From Ardenticatenia bacterium (GTDB lineage: Bacteria; Chloroflexota; Anaerolineae; Aggregatilineales; Ch27), in the NCBI GenBank assembly GCA_026983935.1, contig JALSTC010000033.1, forward strand, positions 1 to 5,643: DNA of 5,643 nt, read 5' to 3'. Made by a program: the position numbers and the translations under genes. Positions 1 to 5,643 of the stretch are shown piece by piece; position 1 is the stretch's first letter; each line of letters begins with the position of its first letter. The notes beneath the pieces are model-generated. The model saw only the letters and a program-made list of their open reading frames with translations. It made no database searches and was not told the DNA's origin.

Positions 1-14
1 CATTCGCCCGGTTG

Positions 15-48
15 ACCGGCCCTGGGGACGGGCCGGTTTCTCCTGTTG
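15..48 (+). terminator. Hairpin upstream of secD, probable terminator of the preceding gene
   Basis: Bases 15-22 (ACCGGCCC) and 30-37 (GGGCCGGT) form a perfect 8-bp GC-rich stem around a 7-nt loop. The stem is followed by a pyrimidine-rich but weak T tract (TTTCTCCTGTT). The position, just before the secD leader, suits termination of an upstream gene whose end is outside the window. The T tract is interrupted by C residues, so termination may be inefficient, and the hairpin could instead be part of a longer secDF leader. Confidence 0.55.
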
Positions 49-88
49 CAGTCAAGACAAGCTAATAATGCTCTGAAGGGATTGACTC

Positions 89-1567
89 ATGAGAAGTCAT
101 CTTCGCTGGTTGATCGTCATCATTGTGATTACGGTGATTTCGGCCTGGATGAGCCTGCCCAACAATCCGGGCATTCATCTGGACCTCAACGGTGATGGCG
201 ATTTGGAGTTTGATCGTAACATTGAGGTCCGCCCTGGCCTTGATCTTCAAGGAGGGCTGCGCGTGCTTCTAGCCGCGGACCTGCCACCTGATCAGGTGGA
301 TGCCGGGGACATGGAAACAGCGCGCCGTATTGTGGAAAACCGTGTCAATGCGCTGGGTGTTGTGGAGCCGGTTGTGCAGCTGCAGGAAGGAACCAACCGC
401 ATCGTTGTTGAACTGCCAGGCATATCTGACCCTGAGGAAGCAATCGCGACCATCCGGGAAACAGGGCTGCTGGAGTTCGTAGATTTCTCCGATATTACTG
501 ACGTGCTGGCCTGGCAGGGCAGGCGGATTTTGACGACGGCACAGGTCGAGCAGCAGACAGCTCGCCCAGACAGCACGACGGGCACAGAGGCAACGCCTAC
601 TGCTGAAAGTGGCAATAATGGGGAACCTTCACCATCGGCAACGCCTGAAGCACCCGAGGATGCGCCGCTTGTCAATCCGCGGACCGGACAGCCGTTTGTC
701 ACGGTGATGACCGGTGCCGGGCTGGAAAATGCTGTTGCACAGGTGGATCAGTTCGGTTCGGAGTGGGTTGTCAACTTTACACTGAATGATGAAGGCGCTG
801 CTGTGTTCGGCCCATTTACCTCGACCCACATTGGGCGTCCGATGGCAATCGTTCTTGATGGGGTGGTGCTTTCCGCGCCGACCATCCGGGCAGCACTGAC
901 GGACAGCGGTTCCATCACTGGTGGGTTTACACAGGAAGAGGCGCAGTCACTTGCCGTTCAGCTTCGCTACGGTGCCCTGCCCGTCCCGCTGCGTGTTGAG
1001 AGCACCGAAAGCGTCGGGCCGACATTGGGTCGTATTTCCATCGAACGCAGCGTGCGGGCTGGTGTCATTGGGGTGATTACTGTGCTGGCCTTCATGTTGA
1101 TCTATTACCGTGTTCCTGGGATTGCGGCAGACCTTGCCCTGATCATCTTCGCCCTGATGAACTTTGCTCTGTTTAAGTTCATCCCGGTGACTCTGACGCT
1201 GCCAGCAATCGTCGGCTTCCTGATATCCATCGGCACGGCAGTGGACGGCAATATCCTCATCTTCGAGCGTATGAAAGAAGAGCTGCGAAAAGGCCGCTCG
1301 CTTGATATGGCTGTGCGCGCCGGGTTTGATCGCGCCTGGACATCCATCCGCGATTCGAATCTGTCCACCATTATCATCAGCATCATCCTGTATTTGTTTG
1401 GCTCGACTTTTGGAGCTGGAACTGTGCGCGGCTTTGCGATCACGCTGGCCATGGGGTTGATCCTCAACCTTTTCACTGCAATTATCGTCACACGCACATT
1501 CCTCGCGCTGCTCCTTCATTTTGGCAGGGGCTGGATCGAACGCCGTCCGTGGTTGTTGGGCGTTTAG
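89..1567 (+). CDS. secD: Protein translocase subunit SecD
   Basis: SecD works with SecF as an RND-type membrane partner of SecYEG. It uses the proton-motive force to pull exported proteins through to the outer face. This 492-residue protein has a first membrane helix at about residues 5-23 and the signature GLDLQGGLRV at 50-59. A large extracytoplasmic P1 region follows, then LPVPL and SVGPTLG motifs near 297-314. Five more hydrophobic helices run from about 322 to 478. Helix 4 carries AVDGNILIFERMKEE, with Asp386 matching the conserved proton-relay aspartate of the family (E. coli Asp519). The C-terminal RGFAITLAMG and FTAIIVTRTF stretches are also typical. P1 contains a Pro/Ser/Thr/Glu-rich, probably disordered insert at about residues 157-200, and a DxNxDG acidic loop lies at 32-42. 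The ATG is chosen because GAAGGG (75-80) sits 8 nt upstream. The gene is complete and forms an operon with secF. Confidence 0.97.
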   Translation: MRSHLRWLIVIIVITVISAWMSLPNNPGIHLDLNGDGDLEFDRNIEVRPGLDLQGGLRVLLAADLPPDQVDAGDMETARRIVENRVNALGVVEPVVQLQEGTNRIVVELPGISDPEEAIATIRETGLLEFVDFSDITDVLAWQGRRILTTAQVEQQTARPDSTTGTEATPTAESGNNGEPSPSATPEAPEDAPLVNPRTGQPFVTVMTGAGLENAVAQVDQFGSEWVVNFTLNDEGAAVFGPFTSTHIGRPMAIVLDGVVLSAPTIRAALTDSGSITGGFTQEEAQSLAVQLRYGALPVPLRVESTESVGPTLGRISIERSVRAGVIGVITVLAFMLIYYRVPGIAADLALIIFALMNFALFKFIPVTLTLPAIVGFLISIGTAVDGNILIFERMKEELRKGRSLDMAVRAGFDRAWTSIRDSNLSTIIISIILYLFGSTFGAGTVRGFAITLAMGLILNLFTAIIVTRTFLALLLHFGRGWIERRPWLLGV

Positions 1568-1591
1568 GACAGGCAGAGAGGACAAGACACC

Positions 1592-2548
1592 ATGTTTAAC
1601 ATCGTCAAGCATCGTAAGCTGTATTTCCTGCTCTCAACGCTGGTGATCGTGCCGGGGATCGTTGCCATGATCTACTCCACGGTCACTATCGGCTCACCTG
1701 TCCGTCTGAGCATTGACTTTGTCGGGGGCAGTCTATTTGAGCTGCAGTTTGATGGCGAGGCGACAGAGTCTGAAATCCGCGATGTTTTTGCTGATTTTGG
1801 TCTGACCGACATCGTGGTGCAGGAACTGCGTCCGGTTGGTGAAGCGGCTGATAACACGGATGTTTCGCGCTGGCAGGTGCGGACGGAATTTGTAGAGCCA
1901 GAGACGACAGAAGCGATCAAGCAGGCGCTGAACGATCGGATCGCACCGCTTGATGAAGGGGCAACCAGTGTTTCACAGGTCACACCCACAATTGGAGCGG
2001 AAGTTACCCAGGCCGCGATCATTGCCGTGATCATCGCCACTGCCGTGATCCTGATGTTTATCGTGTTTGCGTTCCGACAGGTGCCCAACGCGTTTCGTTA
2101 TGGCGCGTGTGCAATTGCAGCCATGATCCACGATATTCTGGTGACGATGGGCATCATGTCAATCCTCGGCCTTCTTTTTGGCTGGGAAGTGGATGCACTC
2201 TTCCTGACAGCCATGCTGACCGTTGTTGGTTTTTCTGTGCAGGACAGCATTGTTGTTTTCGATCGCATCCGGGAGAACACACATCGGCGGCGGGGAGAGC
2301 CGTATGAGCTGCTGGTCAATCGCAGCCTGCTGGAGACGATTCATCGCTCATTGGCGACTCAGCTTAATGCCTTCTTCGTGATGGCGGCAATCCTGCTGTT
2401 TGGTGGCGACACGATCAAGCAGTTTGTGGCTATCCTTTTTGTAGGTATGCTGAGCGGGACGTATTCCTCGATCTTCAATGCCGTGCCGCTGCTTGTTGCG
2501 TGGGAGAAGGGCGAAATCCCGCTGTTGAAGGGTGGCCAGCACGCCTGA
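1592..2548 (+). CDS. secF: Protein translocase subunit SecF
   Basis: SecF is the second half of the SecDF motor that assists Sec-dependent export at the membrane. The 318-residue protein begins with a helix at about 10-30, followed by the family box IDFVGGSLFEL (41-51). A small extracytoplasmic domain runs to about 138, then five more helices to about 303. Helix 4 has GFSVQDSIVVFDRIREN. Asp218 there, and Arg252 in the following TIHRSLATQ segment, match the proton-transport residues Asp213 and Arg247 of E. coli SecF, so the motor residues look intact. The usual Asn before the helix-4 aspartate is Gln here, and the Ser/Thr-rich segment after Arg252 is less polar than in E. coli. The length is normal for the family. 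The start has GAGAGG (1576-1581) 10 nt upstream. The gene follows secD by 24 nt with no terminator between them, so the two are very likely co-transcribed. Confidence 0.97.
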   Translation: MFNIVKHRKLYFLLSTLVIVPGIVAMIYSTVTIGSPVRLSIDFVGGSLFELQFDGEATESEIRDVFADFGLTDIVVQELRPVGEAADNTDVSRWQVRTEFVEPETTEAIKQALNDRIAPLDEGATSVSQVTPTIGAEVTQAAIIAVIIATAVILMFIVFAFRQVPNAFRYGACAIAAMIHDILVTMGIMSILGLLFGWEVDALFLTAMLTVVGFSVQDSIVVFDRIRENTHRRRGEPYELLVNRSLLETIHRSLATQLNAFFVMAAILLFGGDTIKQFVAILFVGMLSGTYSSIFNAVPLLVAWEKGEIPLLKGGQHA

Positions 2549-2576
2549 GTCGGAAGATGCGGGTCTTGCATTTTTG

Positions 2577-2612
2577 TCGGCGGCACTCGAATAGAGGCCG
2601 CCGATTTTGTTT
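2577..2612 (+). terminator. Rho-independent terminator of the secDF operon
   Basis: TCGGCGGC (2577-2584) pairs perfectly with GCCGCCGA (2597-2604). The stem can extend inward with CTC (2586-2588) pairing GAG (2594-2596), leaving one bulged A and a 5-nt loop. TTTTGTTT (2605-2612) follows directly. The hairpin lies 28 nt after the secF stop. The opposite strand lacks a T tract after the stem, so it should act only on rightward transcripts. Confidence 0.9.
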
Positions 2613-2623
2613 ACCATGCACAG

Positions 2624-2632
2624 TGGTAGAAT
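2624..2632 (+). promoter_or_regulatory. Candidate extended -10 promoter for the dehydrogenase gene
   Basis: TGG directly followed by TAGAAT (2627-2632) matches an extended -10 element, with one mismatch to TATAAT. No good -35 lies 16-18 nt upstream, where the secDF terminator T tract sits, which fits an extended -10 promoter. A start near 2639 would give a leader of about 34 nt. A 5-bp inverted repeat, TACCA (2612-2616) and TGGTA (2624-2628), overlaps the element and could be an operator. A second AT-rich candidate, TATATT (2640-2645), lacks a convincing partner. The call rests on sequence resemblance alone. Confidence 0.35.
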
Positions 2633-2659
2633 GTTGTTGTATATTGATGTTTCAGTGGC

Positions 2660-2666
2660 GGAGGAG
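2660..2666 (+). promoter_or_regulatory. Shine-Dalgarno that fixes the dehydrogenase start at GTG 2673
   Basis: GGAGGAG at 2660-2666 is a near-perfect Shine-Dalgarno ending 6 nt before GTG 2673. It decides the start. The reading frame is open further upstream to a TTG at 2607, but that codon lies inside the T tract of the secDF terminator and has no ribosome binding site. Confidence 0.85.
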
Positions 2667-2672
2667 AATAAA

Positions 2673-3635
2673 GTGCGAGCACTCACTGTTGACGGCGGGG
2701 GACTGCGGCTTGTGGAAGACGCTGCCCGGCCTGAGTGCGGGCCCAATGAGGTGCTGATCCGCCCGCGTCTGGCAGGTATTTGTAATACAGACCTGGAACT
2801 TGTGCGTGGGTACTATGGCTATAAGGGCATTCTGGGCCACGAATTCGTTGGCGAGGTTGTCGAAGGCCCGGCGTCCTGGCGAGGAAAGCGAGTTGTGGGC
2901 GAGATAAACGTGGCCTGCGGCGAGTGCGATTTCTGTCGCGCTGGGATTCCTTCTCACTGCCGGAATCGCACAGTGCTGGGCATTCTGAATCACGCAGGTG
3001 CCTTTGCGGATTATGTATCGCTGCCCGTGACCAATCTGCATGTGGTTCCTGATGATGTGCCGGATTCACAGGCAGTTTTTACAGAGCCGCTTGCCGCTGC
3101 ACTGGAAGTACTTGAGTCTACACATATTTTGCCCTCTTCGCGTGTGCTTGTATTGGGTGTTGGGAAACTGGGTATGCTGGTTGTCCAGGTGTTGCGACTC
3201 ACTGGTGCGGACCTGACTGCCGTCATACGCCACGAAAAGCAGCGGCGGCTGCTTTCGAAGTGGGCCGTTCCTGCGGCGTATTTTGAGGAGCTACCGGCTG
3301 CGCAGGCAGATGTTGTTGTGGACTGCACAGGACGGGCCGAAGGCTTTGCCGATGCACTCAAACTGCTGCGCCCTCGCGGTACGCTGGTGTTAAAGAGTAC
3401 CTATCATGGCATACCCACGGCGGATCTGACTCAAGTTGCCGTACAGGAATTCACAGTGGTCGGCAGCCGGTGTGGGCCTTTTGCCGCAGCACTACGGCTG
3501 CTGCAGCAGCGGTTGGTGGATGTTGAGTCGCTGATTGAGGGGCGTTTTCCGCTGGCAAAGGGCGTAGACGCCTTCGCAAAGGCTGCGGAGGCGGGCGTTC
3601 TGAAAATCCTGTTGACTTTTGACGCAGCTTCCTAG
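2673..3635 (+). CDS. Zinc-dependent medium-chain dehydrogenase (alcohol dehydrogenase-like), substrate unknown
   Basis: A 320-residue cytosolic oxidoreductase of the MDR (zinc alcohol/polyol/threonine dehydrogenase) superfamily, counted from GTG 2673. The N-terminal catalytic domain has AGICNTDLE with Cys37, then GHEFVGEV with His56 and Glu57, the usual catalytic zinc site; Glu138 in TEPLAAALE may be a further ligand. The structural zinc site is intact: Cys82, Cys85, Cys88 and Cys96. GAFADYVSLP (109-118) is a typical family motif. The Rossmann fold follows, with GVGKLG at 162-167. The end of its second strand reads AVIRHEK (183-189), with no acidic residue where NAD-specific members usually carry Asp, so NADP(H) use is possible; this is inference. 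At 320 residues it is shorter than the common 340-370. It is separated from secDF by a terminator and converges with the kinase gene, so neighbours give no clue to the substrate. No BchC, threonine or sorbitol dehydrogenase assignment can be defended. Confidence 0.9.
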   Translation: MRALTVDGGGLRLVEDAARPECGPNEVLIRPRLAGICNTDLELVRGYYGYKGILGHEFVGEVVEGPASWRGKRVVGEINVACGECDFCRAGIPSHCRNRTVLGILNHAGAFADYVSLPVTNLHVVPDDVPDSQAVFTEPLAAALEVLESTHILPSSRVLVLGVGKLGMLVVQVLRLTGADLTAVIRHEKQRRLLSKWAVPAAYFEELPAAQADVVVDCTGRAEGFADALKLLRPRGTLVLKSTYHGIPTADLTQVAVQEFTVVGSRCGPFAAALRLLQQRLVDVESLIEGRFPLAKGVDAFAKAAEAGVLKILLTFDAAS

Positions 3636-4900
3636 AGCGCCGGAGTAACCGTAGTGTGCACAGAAGAAGACCTGTGCGGCAGTGTGAAGTAGAACGTTGT
3701 TCCGACGCCGATCTCGCTTTCCAGCCACATGCTGCCGCCGTGGGCCTCGATGATGCGCTTGGCAATAACCAGACCCAGACCTGTACCCTGGGTGTAGCCT
3801 TCTGTATCGGCAGCACGGTAGAAGCGCTCAAACATATGTGCCTGGCTTTCCGGAGAGATGCCTTGACCGGTGTCTCGCACGGATATCTGGACGAATTTCT
3901 GGCCTTGCTCCTCAGTGTTGGAAGCGGTGACGAATATCTCGCCCCCTTCTTTGTTGTATTTGATGGCATTAGTCAGCAGATTCAGGAGCACCTGTTTGAG
4001 TTTACCTCTGTCTCCTTCAACATCATCTGGCTCGCACTGAATCGTGATGTTGATGCTGCGCTCCTGTGCCTGACTGTGCACAATGTCTACACTTTCCTCA
4101 AGCAGTTCAGGCAGATCAAAGCGGATGATTTCGAGGCGGGCACGTCCGGATTCAAGGCGGGCCAGGTCCAGGAACTCGGTCGTCATCTGGCTGAGGCGAT
4201 CCGTCTCCCGCTGCATGGTCAGGATGATGTCCTGGCGGCGATCGTCCGGCAGGTTTGGGCGCAGCAAGAGTGCCGTGCTGGCTTTTAACGCTGCCAGCGG
4301 CGTGCGCAGTTCATGAACAAGCTCGGCAATAAAATCATTTTGTTGGAAGAGACGCGCATTTTCAATGGCGATGGCTGCCTGAGCCGCAAGTGTGGTGAGC
4401 GTATTGATATCATCTTCAGTAAATGGCGCGTCATTACGTTTATTAAGTGCCTCCAGTGTGCCGATGACTTTAGTGTGCGCCCGCATGGGCACAGCCAGGA
4501 GATTACGTGTCTTGGTGTCAACCGCCTTCTCAACATTCTGGAACCAGCGCGGATCATTGCGCGCATCGGGGACAAGTACGAATTCGCCATGAGTGACAAC
4601 CCAACCGGCAATGCTGCCTTCTTTCGGAATTACAATTGCATCGCGTGCTCCGCTGCTGATGTCCGTCGCCGCTTCAAAACGCAGTTCTCCGGTTTGTGGA
4701 TCAAGCAGCAGAATGGAGGCCGCCTCGGTATCTGTGAGTTCAATTGCTGCCTGGATGATCCGGTCGAGGAGCGCATTCAAGTCCAGCGTAGATGTCAGTT
4801 GGCGGCTGATTTCCATGAGGCGTTCATAGCGCGACAGGAGCGCTAGATAGTCCTGAAGAGCACTGTCCTGTTCTGGACTCTGCGGGTCACGTATGGCCAT
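3632..4900 (-). CDS. Soluble GAF-domain sensor histidine kinase
   Basis: A 422-residue two-component sensor kinase that should autophosphorylate on His and pass the phosphate to a response regulator; none is encoded in the window. Residues about 14-50 look helical and may form a coiled coil. A GAF domain spans about 40-185 and ends in LEALNKRNDAPFTEDD. The HisKA helix has FIAELVHELRTPL with phospho-acceptor His196. The HATPase domain shows the N box (LLNLLTNAIKYN, Asn311), G1 box DTGQGI (343-348), F box MFERFYRA (356-363) and G2 box GTGLGL (372-377), so it appears catalytically complete. No membrane helix or signal peptide is visible, so it should sense something in the cytoplasm. The GAF domain has no cysteine, which argues against a covalently bound bilin. 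The ATG lies 4 nt after the sirtuin stop, with AGGT at 4910-4907 as a modest ribosome site, suggesting translational coupling. The last 15 or so residues are a Ser/Thr-rich tail. Confidence 0.95.
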   Translation of the reverse strand: MAIRDPQSPEQDSALQDYLALLSRYERLMEISRQLTSTLDLNALLDRIIQAAIELTDTEAASILLLDPQTGELRFEAATDISSGARDAIVIPKEGSIAGWVVTHGEFVLVPDARNDPRWFQNVEKAVDTKTRNLLAVPMRAHTKVIGTLEALNKRNDAPFTEDDINTLTTLAAQAAIAIENARLFQQNDFIAELVHELRTPLAALKASTALLLRPNLPDDRRQDIILTMQRETDRLSQMTTEFLDLARLESGRARLEIIRFDLPELLEESVDIVHSQAQERSINITIQCEPDDVEGDRGKLKQVLLNLLTNAIKYNKEGGEIFVTASNTEEQGQKFVQISVRDTGQGISPESQAHMFERFYRAADTEGYTQGTGLGLVIAKRIIEAHGGSMWLESEIGVGTTFYFTLPHRSSSVHTTVTPAL

Positions 4901-4904
4901 TGGA

Positions 4905-5643
4905 TTACCTGTCTTTCATCATCACCATAGAAGCGAGACGCGGGAGTATCACGGCAACGTCCTCATGGAACAACAGATCTGCCGCACTGTCAACATGGGT
5001 TTTTTCCCGATTGATGATGATCAATCGGGCCCCATGCTGCCTGGCCAGCAGGGGCAGGTCCCCTGCCGGGGCAACCTCCAGTGACGATCCGGCAACGATC
5101 ATCAGATCACAGCGTCTTGCAGCCTGCTGGGAAGCGAACAGTTCTTTCACGGGGAGCTGTTCGCCAAACAGAATAACATTCGGCTTGAGGATGCCACCAC
5201 ATGCGGGGCAGCGCGGAATCTGTCCGTCTTCAATAAACTGCCTGATGATCGGTTCGGCATCATACTCTGCAAAACACTCAATACACGTGGCTTTGCGCAG
5301 GTGGCCATGAATCTCATAGACATGTTGTGACCCTGCCCGTGTGTGCAGCATATCTATGTTTTGCGTGATAATGCTCTTGATATAGCCGGCCTGCTCGAGT
5401 CGGGCGAGTGCTAGATGCGCCGGATTGGGTACTGCTTCGAATAGCAGTCGGGCCAGCGGTCGAATCCAGTCATAGAAAGCCTGCGGGTGACGTTTGAAGC
5501 CGAAAATACTGGCGACTTCGATGGCATTTGCCGTTTCCCAGAGACCAGAATTGGGGCTTCGGAAATCAGGTATCCCGGAAGGTGTGCTGATGCCGGCACC
5601 GGTCAGAGCGACAGCATACCTTGCCTCCTGGAGCATGTGGGCG
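4905..5643 (-). CDS. Sir2-family NAD-dependent protein deacylase (sirtuin), 5' end probably beyond the window
   Basis: Sirtuins remove acetyl or other acyl groups from lysines, consuming NAD+ and releasing nicotinamide and O-acyl-ADP-ribose. Counting from the Met at 5636-5634, the NAD-binding motifs are GAGIS (13-17), GIPDFR (21-26) and TQNID (91-95, with His98). The catalytic base is His110 in YEIHGHL. A zinc ribbon has Cys118, Cys121, Cys143 and Cys146. KPNVILFGEQLP (151-162), GSSLEVAPAGDLP (183-195) and IINRE (207-211) complete the fold. TPSGIPDFR and GSSL resemble Thermotoga Sir2 (class U-like) more than SIRT5-type desuccinylases. The frame stays open to the window edge. GAGIS is only 12 residues from this Met, against about 20 in TmSir2, so the true start is probably a few codons outside. 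The protein is otherwise complete, and it is the first visible gene of an operon with the histidine kinase. Confidence 0.95.
   Translation of the reverse strand, partial: AHMLQEARYAVALTGAGISTPSGIPDFRSPNSGLWETANAIEVASIFGFKRHPQAFYDWIRPLARLLFEAVPNPAHLALARLEQAGYIKSIITQNIDMLHTRAGSQHVYEIHGHLRKATCIECFAEYDAEPIIRQFIEDGQIPRCPACGGILKPNVILFGEQLPVKELFASQQAARRCDLMIVAGSSLEVAPAGDLPLLARQHGARLIIINREKTHVDSAADLLFHEDVAVILPRLASMVMMKDR
4907..4910 (-). promoter_or_regulatory. Kinase ribosome binding site embedded in the sirtuin 3' end
   Basis: On the minus strand AGGT lies 6 nt before the kinase ATG (4900-4898). Its AGG is the last sense codon (Arg) of the sirtuin and its T begins the TAA stop. The core is short, so efficient kinase translation probably depends on ribosomes finishing the sirtuin. 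Confidence 0.5.
4994..5036 (-). repeat. Inverted repeat (hairpin) inside the sirtuin coding region
   Basis: CCCGATTGAT (5006-5015) and ATCAATCGGG (5020-5029) are perfect 10-bp arms around a 4-nt loop. Outer arms CATGGG (4994-4999) and CCCATG (5031-5036) add 6 bp across an asymmetric internal loop (six T on one side, one C on the other). The T run precedes the hairpin on the plus strand, and on the sirtuin mRNA the hairpin is followed by A6, so it is not a standard terminator in either direction. It encodes the conserved segment around LIIINREKTH. Confidence 0.6.

Noticed and set aside
46..69. Possible secD promoter: TTGCAG (46-51) with TAATAAT (63-69)
   Set aside because: The spacing is only 11-12 nt and there is no extended -10 TG, so it does not make a convincing promoter. 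The TAATAAT alone is not enough.
947..1612. Long minus-strand open frame (221 codons) opposite secD, and a shorter one at 292-702
   Set aside because: They lie wholly opposite clear secD coding sequence, and their translations are polar, low in structure and match no family I recognise. They are shadows of the secD codon pattern.
2607..2672. N-terminal extension of the dehydrogenase from a TTG at 2607
   Set aside because: The TTG lies in the terminator T tract with no Shine-Dalgarno, the added 22 residues do not belong to the MDR fold, and GTG 2673 has a near-perfect GGAGGAG.
3658..3677. Small hairpin GCACAG/CTGTGC near the convergent gene ends, considered as a terminator
   Set aside because: The stem is only 6 bp with an 8-nt loop and has no T tract on either strand. 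It lies inside the kinase coding sequence.
3656..4288. Plus-strand open frame of 210 codons opposite the kinase gene
   Set aside because: The minus-strand kinase has all its conserved boxes in this stretch. The plus frame has no recognisable domain and no good ribosome site.
5000..5005. A6 run in the sirtuin mRNA considered as a programmed frameshift site
   Set aside because: In the sirtuin frame the codons are CGG GAA AAA ACC, which is not an in-phase X XXY YYZ heptamer. The protein continues normally through the site with family-like sequence.

Overview
The window (5643 bp) holds five protein genes, packed closely and with moderately high G+C. It looks like ordinary bacterial chromosome rather than an accessory island. 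I see no transposase, integrase, CRISPR array, tRNA or rRNA. Separate SecD and SecF proteins, a Pro/Ser/Thr-rich linker inside SecD, a soluble GAF histidine kinase and a TmSir2-like sirtuin together suggest a member of the Chloroflexota (Anaerolineae-like). This assignment is an inference from protein character, not from a marker gene, and I hold it at about even odds.

Positions 1-88 hold a strong hairpin, probably the terminator of an upstream gene, followed by the secD leader. Positions 89-2548 (+) are secD and secF, 24 nt apart. They encode the membrane complex that uses the proton-motive force to help the Sec translocon release exported proteins. A textbook rho-independent terminator (2577-2612) closes this pair. 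A short gap (2613-2672) carries a likely extended -10 promoter and a perfect Shine-Dalgarno, leading into a zinc-dependent medium-chain dehydrogenase that starts at GTG 2673 (+).

The right half is on the minus strand. A sirtuin-type NAD-dependent protein deacylase (4905 to the right edge, probably missing its first few residues) is followed after only 4 nt by a soluble GAF-domain histidine kinase (4900-3632). They read as one translationally coupled operon whose promoter lies beyond the window. The kinase and the dehydrogenase converge tail to tail, and their TAG stop codons overlap within a single palindromic CTAG (3632-3635).

No novel multi-gene system is evident. The points most worth a second look are a calcium-loop-like DxNxDG segment just after the first membrane helix of SecD, the sirtuin-kinase pairing, a partial NKFDE-type signature in the kinase GAF domain, the overlapping convergent stops, and a long hairpin inside the sirtuin gene.
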